DNA of 5,777 nucleotides, from NCBI GenBank assembly GCA_002372135.1, contig DFIN01000043.1, forward strand, positions 29,684 to 35,460, written 5' to 3'. Origin of the DNA: Bacteroidales bacterium UBA3696 (GTDB lineage: Bacteria > Bacteroidota > Bacteroidia > Bacteroidales > Paludibacteraceae). Shown here in pieces: positions 1 to 5,777 of the stretch. Positions within the stretch are counted from its first letter, which is position 1, and every line of letters begins with the position of its first letter. The notes below the pieces were generated by a model. It worked only from the letters and a program-made list of their open reading frames with translations. It was not told the DNA's origin and did no database searches. Position numbers and translations under genes: made by a program.

Positions 1-2550
1 TGGTTGCCGCCTTCGGCTCTGTCTTCCGGCACGGGCTACCACCCCCGCCAATACAGCAACCAGAACTCCGACTGGGGTACGCGTACCGAACTGCAAACCT
101 TGATTCAGTCGTTCCACAACTCCGGCACCAAGGTGATTGCCGACATTGTGGCCAATCATGCGGAGGCGATGGCAAGTTGGTGCGACTTCCCGCAACTCAA
201 TTTCGGTGAATATGGTGTGTTCCAACCCGACGGGTCGTGGATATGCAAAGACGACGAGATGAATAGAGACTGGACTAACTACGACTCGCTTGCCAACGAG
301 TGCTGGGGGACAGCTTCAGGTGCATACGATGACGGCTTCGGTGAAGATCACGGTTTCTATAAAGATGCCCGCGACTGGTCGCACAGCGAAGTGAAGGTGC
401 AAGAGATGTTCAAAGCCTATTTGCTCTGGATGAAGAATGTCATTGGTTACGACGGTTGGCGCTACGACAAAGGCGACGGTTACCACAACTGGCACATGGA
501 CAACTACAACCGTGCTTCCAATCCCGATATCGCTTTTATGGAGTATTGGTCGGGTAACAATGAGATACAGAATGGTATCAAAGCCGCCAATATGAACGTG
601 ATGGCACTGGATTTCCAGACCGTCTATTCAGCCATCAATCCGATTGCAGGTTGGAACTTTGTGGGACGCGGTGAAGGCTTGATGGGCAATGACTATTGGA
701 AGAAGTATGCCGTCACATGGGTGGACAACCATGACAAGTTCATGCGCCCTGACAATAATGACGAGTTTGCCGGTCGCGGCAACTCAATGACTCCCGCACT
801 GAAAGGTCGTCTGTTGTGCGCCAATGCACTCATCCTCTCTATGCCGGGTATTCCTTGCATTTTCTACACCCACTGGTATCAGTATAAAGACTATCTGAAA
901 GACATGATTCGCGCCCGCAAACTGGCAGGTGTGCACAACGAGAGTACCGTAGAGCATGAGTATTTTGACGAAGGCGGCAAAGGGTATCAAGCCACTATTG
1001 TGGGCAAGAACGGCTACCTTATCCTTTGCTTAGGCACCAAAACAGGCAGTTCGTTTGACGGCTACACCAAGATTGCCAGCAACTATAGCACCTACGACGG
1101 GCATAACGAGAGTTATGAGATGTGGGTTCAGTGGAACAACGATGTGGCTCCCGGCATGATGGCTACAGCCGATGCTACTTTTGATAACAAAGAAAAAGGT
1201 ATCCGCGTGGGCGTGAAAGCAGTAGGCGGCAGCAGCGACAGCCCCGTTATCTACTACACTACCGACGGCACCGAGCCTACCACCCAATCAAGCGTCTATA
1301 CCGACTCGCTCACGTTCTATGAAACTACCACGCTCAAGGTGATGGCAGTATGCGGCACGGCACAATCAAAAGTGCAGACCTATACTTATACGTATCGTGA
1401 GCCGTTGAAACGCGGCATACAGGTGCATTTCCAAAAACCTGAACCGTGGGAGAAAGTGTATTTCTACGCATGGCTCCCGGGTACGGACGCCGAAGGCAAT
1501 GCCACCTCGGAGAATATCATGGGTGCATATCCCGGACAACGTATCTATCAGGACAAAGACGGCTGGTACAGCTATGAGTTTGACTTGTCGATGGACTCAG
1601 TCAACTTCTGCATCTCGTCGGGAGACGATTGTGGCAAACTCAATGTCCGTTCCAACGACCTCGTGGCTGACTACGATGTGTACTATGGCTGGGAAGAACA
1701 ATACGAAGAAGAGAGCCGTTACGAGAAGAAATTAGACGGTCCGATTGAACTCAATCCTGCTTTTGACCTGGTAATCAGTCCCGAATCGGGCAACTTCCGC
1801 AGCTTGGCAGGTGGTCAGACCGTCACGCTGACCGTAGTAGGCAAAGAAGGTGCGCAGATTTATTATAGCACCGACGGTAGCGATCCTGCCCTTTGTGCTG
1901 AGCCCAAGACGGACAACGTCTCATTTACAGTGAATCAAACCACCACGGTGCGCGCCTTTGCCGCCTATATAGACGGGGTTACCGGTAAGGAGGTGAAGAC
2001 CAATGAGTACACCAATACCTATACCTACAAAGCACCGCAAGACGGACCCATCACCGTCAACTTTGTCAAACCCTACAATTGGGAAGACCTCTACCTATAT
2101 GCCTTTACCCGTGTAAAGAAAGGAACCAAGTATGTAGATACTCCCTATTCGTTGGTGGATAATAAACCGAATGGCAAGTCCTCCAAATGGCCCGGCATGA
2201 AATGGACTACCGTCAGCAATTCGATTCAGAGTGATTCGACTTGGTACACATGGACTATGTCTAACAATATACACGAAATTTATGTCATCTTCACCGAAGG
2301 CAACAACAAACCGCAAACCCAGGATATCTATTTGGCAGAGAACACCTGCTTCGTATGGAATCCCGATTGCGGCAAAGCAGTGGTGGATGAAGATTGCGAT
2401 GGAGTAGCCAATACCCTGCCTTACTTAACGGAAAACGAAGCGTATAGTCTTGACCCTGACCAACCCATGTACAATATTTTGGGTATGCCTGTGGACGAAC
2501 ACTATCGCGGTATTGTGATTCAGAACGGACATAAATTCTTGCTATTGTAA
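1..2550 (+). CDS. Multi-modular GH13 alpha-amylase with two CBM26-like modules (5' partial)
   Basis: Secreted-type alpha-amylase predicted to hydrolyse alpha-1,4 bonds in starch; the start lies upstream. The frame is open from base 1 (W-L-P-P, aligning with residues 197-200 of the next gene), so about 200 residues are probably missing, including any signal peptide; the TTG at base 4 is an internal Leu codon. All GH13 catalytic motifs are visible: region I DIVANH (Asp at 142-144), region II GWRYD (nucleophile Asp 466-468), region III MEYW (acid/base Glu 541-543), region IV VDNHD (Asp 733-735). The nucleophile-to-Glu spacing is 25 residues, as in barley alpha-amylase. Next come a short domain C (about 949-1134), a chitobiase-C-like module (1159-1395), a CBM26-like module (about 1408-1683), a second chitobiase-C-like module (1765-2031), a second CBM26-like module (2044-2364), an Asp-rich spacer and the C-terminal tag (2470-2547). 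The residues flanking the nucleophile (KGDGYH) differ from the paralogue. Family assignment is firm; exact specificity is inferred. Confidence 0.93.
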   Translation, partial: WLPPSALSSGTGYHPRQYSNQNSDWGTRTELQTLIQSFHNSGTKVIADIVANHAEAMASWCDFPQLNFGEYGVFQPDGSWICKDDEMNRDWTNYDSLANECWGTASGAYDDGFGEDHGFYKDARDWSHSEVKVQEMFKAYLLWMKNVIGYDGWRYDKGDGYHNWHMDNYNRASNPDIAFMEYWSGNNEIQNGIKAANMNVMALDFQTVYSAINPIAGWNFVGRGEGLMGNDYWKKYAVTWVDNHDKFMRPDNNDEFAGRGNSMTPALKGRLLCANALILSMPGIPCIFYTHWYQYKDYLKDMIRARKLAGVHNESTVEHEYFDEGGKGYQATIVGKNGYLILCLGTKTGSSFDGYTKIASNYSTYDGHNESYEMWVQWNNDVAPGMMATADATFDNKEKGIRVGVKAVGGSSDSPVIYYTTDGTEPTTQSSVYTDSLTFYETTTLKVMAVCGTAQSKVQTYTYTYREPLKRGIQVHFQKPEPWEKVYFYAWLPGTDAEGNATSENIMGAYPGQRIYQDKDGWYSYEFDLSMDSVNFCISSGDDCGKLNVRSNDLVADYDVYYGWEEQYEEESRYEKKLDGPIELNPAFDLVISPESGNFRSLAGGQTVTLTVVGKEGAQIYYSTDGSDPALCAEPKTDNVSFTVNQTTTVRAFAAYIDGVTGKEVKTNEYTNTYTYKAPQDGPITVNFVKPYNWEDLYLYAFTRVKKGTKYVDTPYSLVDNKPNGKSSKWPGMKWTTVSNSIQSDSTWYTWTMSNNIHEIYVIFTEGNNKPQTQDIYLAENTCFVWNPDCGKAVVDEDCDGVANTLPYLTENEAYSLDPDQPMYNILGMPVDEHYRGIVIQNGHKFLLL
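1159..2364 (+). repeat. Duplicated chitobiase-C-like + CBM26-like unit inside the first amylase
   Basis: Two divergent copies of a two-module unit lie in tandem. The first halves share the chitobiase/hexosaminidase C-terminal signature: 'IYYTTDGTEPTT' in copy 1 (near 1250) and 'IYYSTDGSDPAL' in copy 2 (near 1858). Each is followed by a strand ending in YTYTY or NTYTY. The second halves share the CBM26 opening: 'IQVHFQKPEPWEKVYFYAW' (from 1417) and 'ITVNFVKPYNWEDLYLYAF' (from 2050). Copy 2 keeps WPG and 'QTQDI', features I recognise from CBM26 proteins. Copy 1 has AYPG and no QT motif. In known CBM26 domains aromatic residues near the YxY and W positions contact alpha-glucan. The chitobiase-C-like modules probably act as spacers. 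Boundaries are approximate. Confidence 0.75.
2470..2547 (+). other. C-terminal tag of the first amylase
   Basis: The last 26 residues begin YNILGMPV, continue with a Y-R-G turn and end with IVIQNGHK and a hydrophobic tail. The same pattern closes the next two proteins. It resembles the end of C-terminal signals on Bacteroidetes exported proteins (type IX secretion tails typically have a 'YdlxGrxV ... G.Y.v...gkk' layout) but is much shorter than the classical domain of about 80 residues. A sorting or anchoring role is inferred. Confidence 0.6.
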
Positions 2551-2551
2551 T

Positions 2552-4363
2552 ATGCGCAGAAATCTTATCATAGTATGCTTTTTACTCAGCGTGCTGACCC
2601 TACCTGCCAAAGTGGTCTATCTGGACACAGGCGGCAGCGAATTGTGGAACCAAGGTAATGCCGTGTTCTTCGTTCACTCGTGGGGCAGTGCTGACGATGA
2701 CCAACGCATGCAGCCGGTAGAAGGAGATATCTATCAAGCCACTATTCCTGACCGCAACAACAACCTGCTCTTCGTGCGCATGCCCGCCGGCAGCACGGCT
2801 ATCGACTGGAACACCAATTGGAATCAGACCTACGACCTGCAATGGGACGGACAGAACAACCTCTATACCATCACTGATTGGGCAACCGGCAAATACACCT
2901 ATGGTTCGTGGAGTGTCTATGGCTCAACCCAAGGCGAAGGGCAAGGTGGTAATCAAGGAGGCGGGCAAGGAGGTACAGACCCTTCGACAGATTATGCTTC
3001 AGCCGTTCCCGATGCTTCGGAGGACATCATGCTGCAAGCCTTCTATTGGGGTAGTTATCAGAATGCCGGCTTTGGCGACACGCGATGGACTACGCTGACG
3101 GGACAAGTGAGCGAATGGGCAAACTATTTTTCGCTGTTGTGGCTTCCGCCTTCGTCTGCATCGAAGGGCGATATGGGCTATATACCTTCGAGTTATAGTT
3201 CGCAGTCGTCCACCTCGTGGGGTAAGACGGCTGCATTGCAGTCGTTGCTCAACACTTGTCATAGCCACGGGATGCGAGTGATAGCAGACATAGTCATTAA
3301 CCATTCGGGTAATGCTGGCACCTCGTGCGACTTCAATGCGCTCAACTTCGGTTCGTATGGCTCGTTCACCCCTACTTCGCAGTGGATTACAGCCAACGAC
3401 GAAGGTAAGTCCAAGTATGGTTGCAACGTAGGTAGCAATGCCGACGACGGTCAGAACGGGTCGGATGCCAACTATGCCGCTGCCCGCGACTGGGATCACA
3501 AGAACCCGCAGGTGCAAGCCATGTGCCGAGCCTATTTGCAGTGGCTCAAACACAATATAGGGTATGACGGGTTCCGCTTCGACTATGTGGGCGGCTACCA
3601 TGTGGCGCACATACAGGACTACCTGTCTGCGTCCAAACCTTATTTTTCGGTGATTGAGTACTGGATTGGCGACGCTTCCGTCTTGCGTCAGCGCATTGAG
3701 GACAGCGGTCGCAGTACACTCGCCTTTGACTTTGCCAACCACTACACGGCTTTCCGCGACGGGATAGGTAGTGATAACTATTCCAAACTGCTTAACGCCG
3801 GTATGCGCGGACAAGGCATGAGCAAATATGCCGTTACCTTCATTGACAACCACGACACCTACAACCGTGGAGATATCAACCAGTTGGACTTCCTCAAGAA
3901 AAACGATGGCAGTTCCATAGGCAACGCCGCCAAGGTGCTGCAGGCCAACGCCTATTTGTTGGCAATGCCGGGTGTGCCGTGCGTGTTCTACCCTCACTGG
4001 ATTCGCTACAAGACCGATATACAAAAGATGATAACGGCTCGCCGCTATGCGGGTATTCATTCGGAGAGCACGCTTACAGAAAAAGCAGGCAACGGCTATT
4101 ACGAAGCTACCGTACAAGGCAAGCGTGGACAAATAGTTCTCTACCTCGGTTCATCGGCAAGCAAGCCCGCGCCGGACGGCTTTAACCTTGCCGTAAAAGG
4201 CAGCAACTATGCGATGTACTACACCGGTCATCTGACGGCTGTGGAAGAAACACAAACATCCCCCACCTTGGATCCGGATGCTCCCATATACAATATACTC
4301 GGGCAACCCGTAACGCCGGATTACAAAGGTCTAAAACTGCAAAACGGACATAAATATCTATAA
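2552..4363 (+). CDS. Secreted GH13 alpha-amylase with N-terminal starch-binding-like module
   Basis: Complete 603-residue alpha-amylase predicted to cut starch outside the cell. Residues 1-19 form a signal peptide (RR, hydrophobic core, cleavage probably after LPA). Residues 20-123 are a Trp-rich beta module (AVFFVHSW at 37-44, WNTNWNQT at 86-93, GSWSVY at 118-123), probably starch-binding. A Gly/Gln linker spans 127-147 and the GH13 barrel begins near 158. Catalytic motifs are intact: DIVINH (Asp246), GFRFD (nucleophile Asp344), IEYW (Glu369), IDNHD (Asp435). 'PGVPCVFY' and 'AGIHSEST' near 473-506 and the 25-residue nucleophile-to-Glu spacing resemble plant-type alpha-amylases (GH13_6-like; subfamily is my inference). 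A short domain C ends near 558, and the C-terminal tag occupies 579-603. ATG lies one base after the upstream stop codon with no clear Shine-Dalgarno sequence; the signal peptide directly behind it supports this start. Translational coupling to the upstream gene is likely. Confidence 0.95.
   Translation: MRRNLIIVCFLLSVLTLPAKVVYLDTGGSELWNQGNAVFFVHSWGSADDDQRMQPVEGDIYQATIPDRNNNLLFVRMPAGSTAIDWNTNWNQTYDLQWDGQNNLYTITDWATGKYTYGSWSVYGSTQGEGQGGNQGGGQGGTDPSTDYASAVPDASEDIMLQAFYWGSYQNAGFGDTRWTTLTGQVSEWANYFSLLWLPPSSASKGDMGYIPSSYSSQSSTSWGKTAALQSLLNTCHSHGMRVIADIVINHSGNAGTSCDFNALNFGSYGSFTPTSQWITANDEGKSKYGCNVGSNADDGQNGSDANYAAARDWDHKNPQVQAMCRAYLQWLKHNIGYDGFRFDYVGGYHVAHIQDYLSASKPYFSVIEYWIGDASVLRQRIEDSGRSTLAFDFANHYTAFRDGIGSDNYSKLLNAGMRGQGMSKYAVTFIDNHDTYNRGDINQLDFLKKNDGSSIGNAAKVLQANAYLLAMPGVPCVFYPHWIRYKTDIQKMITARRYAGIHSESTLTEKAGNGYYEATVQGKRGQIVLYLGSSASKPAPDGFNLAVKGSNYAMYYTGHLTAVEETQTSPTLDPDAPIYNILGQPVTPDYKGLKLQNGHKYL
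4289..4360 (+). other. C-terminal tag of the second amylase
   Basis: The last 24 residues begin YNILGQPV and end LKLQNGHKYL, after a low-complexity spacer (EETQTSPTLDPDAP). They match the tag of the upstream amylase position by position, and 13 bases of DNA are identical (2524-2536 and 4343-4355). The spacer-plus-tag arrangement is what would be expected of a detachable sorting or anchoring signal rather than part of the catalytic fold. This role is inferred. Confidence 0.6.
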
Positions 4364-4380
4364 CAACCCAATAAACAACA

Positions 4381-5298
4381 ATGCGTATGAAAAAACTTTT
4401 CCTCATGTGTGCGGCTCTCGCAGTCGCCATTCTCACGCAAGCAGCCTCGTTCGGCATCTTGGTGAACGGGACGAAGTACTTTGCCGGTGAACTCAACACC
4501 GGTCAAACCTCTTTTACCGAATATGCAATCTTGAGTGTACCCCTTGCCGAGGGCGATGAGTGCGTGATTTACGACTTTGACAACAAGGGTGCTTGGGTGG
4601 AAAACTTGGACAATGCCTCCACTGCGAATATTGTGAAAGGCGATGGTAAGTACACCGTTTCCGTAGCCGGTTGCTATGACTTCTACCTCAAGATGTTCGG
4701 CTTTGAGAACAACCAGCTCTATGTAGGTGTTTCCTCGCAAAGCGATTGCACCGACTATAGCACAACCCTTGACGGTGGTAATCAAGGCGGCGAACAAGGC
4801 GGTGATGGCAGCAGTACAGGAGAAAAAGACTATTTCTTGAAGGGTTATCGCAACGGAGAGGACATCACCACGCCGACGGCTGAGGAGCAGTTTGAACATG
4901 GTATGCTCACCTATACCTTCACGGGCAAAGCCCCTGACACCAAAGGTTACTTCTTTATCCTTGTTTGCGACAAAGGACAAGTCATTGGTAAACAATACAT
5001 GGCAGCCGCCTATACAGAAGGTGGCACATCTTGTGTGCTCGTTCCGGATGGCGCACAGACATGGGGCGTACAAGAAGGTACTGTAACCTTCTATCTCTAT
5101 AAGGACGAAGGAGATAGTTATACGCTGGCTATCGAACCCATCGCCGGACGCATCCCCGTGGATGCTGAACAAACACCTGTTTCGAACGTGGAGAACGACC
5201 CGACGAACGCCGTTCGCTACAACCTTTTGGGTATGCCCGTCAGTGATGACTACCAAGGTATAACCATCCAAAACGGAAAAAAACAAATCCGTCTTTAA
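4381..5298 (+). CDS. Secreted two-module non-catalytic protein, probable starch-binding partner
   Basis: A 305-residue protein with no enzyme motif that I can find. Residues 1-21 are a signal peptide (RMKK, hydrophobic stretch, cleavage after TQA or QAA); the Cys at 10 does not sit in a lipobox. Module 1 (about 23-117) is beta-rich and has GILVNG, an aromatic-rich core (YDFDNKGAW at 64-72) and AGCYDFYLK at 96-104. Module 2 (about 150-253) starts YFLKGYRNG and ends GTVTFYLYKDEGDSYTLAI. I recall similar modules beside amylolytic domains in gut bacteria, but I cannot name a family. The linker at 131-148 (GGNQGGEQGG) nearly repeats the linker of the upstream amylase, and residues 280-305 are the shared C-terminal tag. 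It follows the amylase gene by 17 bases (4364-4380), so co-transcription is likely. ATG at 4381 is preferred; Met3 at 4387 is a possible alternative. A starch-binding role rests on context and architecture; adhesion to another glucan is possible. Confidence 0.9.
   Translation: MRMKKLFLMCAALAVAILTQAASFGILVNGTKYFAGELNTGQTSFTEYAILSVPLAEGDECVIYDFDNKGAWVENLDNASTANIVKGDGKYTVSVAGCYDFYLKMFGFENNQLYVGVSSQSDCTDYSTTLDGGNQGGEQGGDGSSTGEKDYFLKGYRNGEDITTPTAEEQFEHGMLTYTFTGKAPDTKGYFFILVCDKGQVIGKQYMAAAYTEGGTSCVLVPDGAQTWGVQEGTVTFYLYKDEGDSYTLAIEPIAGRIPVDAEQTPVSNVENDPTNAVRYNLLGMPVSDDYQGITIQNGKKQIRL
5218..5295 (+). other. C-terminal tag of the non-catalytic protein
   Basis: The last 26 residues begin YNLLGMPV and end ITIQNGKKQIRL. 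This is the same pattern as the two amylase tags, with Lys replacing His before the final Lys. Its presence on a protein with no catalytic domain argues that the tag is a localisation signal rather than part of the GH13 structure. Confidence 0.6.
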
Positions 5299-5339
5299 CC
5301 CCCACAACTAACGTGGATGATATTCATAAAACCTATTTC

Positions 5340-5362
5340 AATAACCCAAAAAACAAAAAAAG
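5340..5362 (+). promoter_or_regulatory. A-rich translation leader of the fourth gene
   Basis: The 23 bases before the ATG at 5363 are about three-quarters A and hold long A-runs broken by C. No purine-rich Shine-Dalgarno core of the GGAGG type is present. A-rich, Shine-Dalgarno-less leaders are typical of Bacteroidetes, and the leader at 4364-4380 before the third gene is similar. The whole gap is 5299-5362 (64 bases). I see no convincing TAnnTTTG promoter or terminator hairpin in it, so read-through from the upstream genes remains plausible. Confidence 0.45.
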
Positions 5363-5777
5363 ATGAAAAAGTTAATCTTCTTCATGATCGGCTTGGTGAG
5401 TGCCATTGCTCTCCAAGCTAAGACGATCTATCTTAATGCGGGTGATGTCTGGAATAACTCATCCGCCGTCTTCTTTGTACACTCATGGAGTACAGCCGAA
5501 GACGCAACCGATGTTCAGATGACATTGTTGGACGGCAACATCTATAAAGCCGACATCAACGATGACCACAACATGGCTATATTCCTTCGTTTGGCTACTG
5601 GCAAAACGGAAGTTGTTTGGGAAGATAATAATGACTGCTGGGGACGCACCGACAACCAAACCCTCGAAGAGGGGAAAGACCTGTTTACTGTTACCGCCTA
5701 TCGCGCAGGAAGTAAATATAGCGATGGCACATGGTCCGCTTACAGCTCTGATCCCGTAGTAGAGCCTGAACCTGAAG
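5363..5777 (+). CDS. Secreted protein with N-terminal starch-binding-like module, probably another amylase (3' partial)
   Basis: Open from the ATG at 5363 to the window edge: 138 codons plus one base, with no stop. Residues 1-19 form a signal peptide (MKKL, hydrophobic core, cleavage probably after LQA). Residues 20-127 are a paralogue of the N-terminal module of the complete amylase: TIYLN matches VVYLD, AVFFVHSW is identical, NIYKADI matches DIYQATI, and GTWSAY matches GSWSVY. Both Trp residues of the WNTNWNQT stretch have counterparts (W86 and W93), but the region between W93 and the next strand is rearranged, and a Tyr replaces one later Trp. Residues 129-138 begin a Pro/Glu linker (EPEPE), unlike the Gly/Gln linker in the paralogue. 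By analogy a GH13 domain should follow downstream, but none of it is visible. The A-rich leader and the signal peptide fix the start. Confidence 0.88.
   Translation, partial: MKKLIFFMIGLVSAIALQAKTIYLNAGDVWNNSSAVFFVHSWSTAEDATDVQMTLLDGNIYKADINDDHNMAIFLRLATGKTEVVWEDNNDCWGRTDNQTLEEGKDLFTVTAYRAGSKYSDGTWSAYSSDPVVEPEPE

Noticed and set aside
4..6. TTG as start codon of the first gene
   Set aside because: The frame is open before it, and W-L-P-P aligns with the middle of the GH13 barrel in the paralogue, so it is an internal Leu codon in a truncated gene.
2576..2581. Lipoprotein signal (Cys9 of the second gene, Cys10 of the third)
   Set aside because: Both Cys residues sit early in the hydrophobic core without a preceding lipobox, and Ala-ended signal peptidase I sites fit better.
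2999..4132. Long open frame of 377 codons on the - strand
   Set aside because: It lies wholly antisense to the catalytic domain of a clear GH13 gene, has no recognisable domain, and has a composition typical of a reverse-strand shadow (rich in Val, Ile, Arg and His).
4321..5307. Open frame of 328 codons on the - strand covering the third gene
   Set aside because: The + strand frame has a signal peptide, a shared linker and the shared C-terminal tag, so it is the real gene. The antisense frame is open because the codons that would read as stops on the other strand are rare in this gene.
5302..5316. Possible hairpin (CCAC, seven-base loop, GTGG) after the third gene
   Set aside because: A four-base stem without a following T-run is too weak to call a terminator.
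5299..5362. Promoter of the Bacteroidetes TTTG / TAnnTTTG type before the fourth gene
   Set aside because: Only loose matches such as TATTTCAA are present, with no well-placed upstream TTTG, so no promoter is called.
5562..5759. Short + strand open frame of 65 codons
   Set aside because: It overlaps, in another frame, the partial fourth gene, which has a signal peptide and a recognisable module.

Overview
The window is a stretch of bacterial DNA with every real gene on the + strand. It encodes an extracellular starch-degradation cluster. The most likely source is a Bacteroidales bacterium (Prevotella, Bacteroides or Muribaculaceae type). The signs are A-rich leaders without a Shine-Dalgarno sequence, multi-modular plant-like alpha-amylases, CBM26 and chitobiase-C-type modules, and short C-terminal tags ending in 'QNGHK' or 'QNGKK'. 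Genus and species cannot be fixed from the sequence alone. Coding density is almost complete: there are no RNA genes, insertion sequences or CRISPR arrays, and no untranslated gap exceeds 64 bases.

Layout. (1) 1-2550: the 3' part of a large GH13 alpha-amylase whose start lies upstream of the window. After the catalytic barrel it carries a duplicated pair of modules (chitobiase-C-like, CBM26, chitobiase-C-like, CBM26) and a C-terminal tag. (2) 2552-4363: a complete 603-residue secreted GH13 alpha-amylase with an N-terminal Trp-rich starch-binding-like module, a Gly/Gln linker, a plant-type catalytic barrel and the same tag. (3) 4381-5298: a complete 305-residue secreted protein with no catalytic domain. 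It has two beta-rich modules joined by almost the same Gly/Gln linker and ends in the same tag. (4) 5363-5777: the 5' part of another secreted protein whose N-terminal module is a paralogue of the one in gene 2. It is cut by the window edge just after an EPEPE linker and is probably another amylase.

The first three genes are 1 and 17 bases apart and are very probably one transcript. The fourth follows after 64 bases and may belong to the same operon. The inferred picture is a set of exported, probably surface-located proteins that bind and cut starch. Two have intact GH13 catalytic triads, one appears purely binding, and all three complete C-termini share a tag that may direct export or surface attachment (type IX secretion is the leading hypothesis). 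No SusC/SusD-type transporter is visible. The most interesting items are the shared tag, the non-catalytic partner with unassigned modules, and evidence of module and linker shuffling between neighbours.
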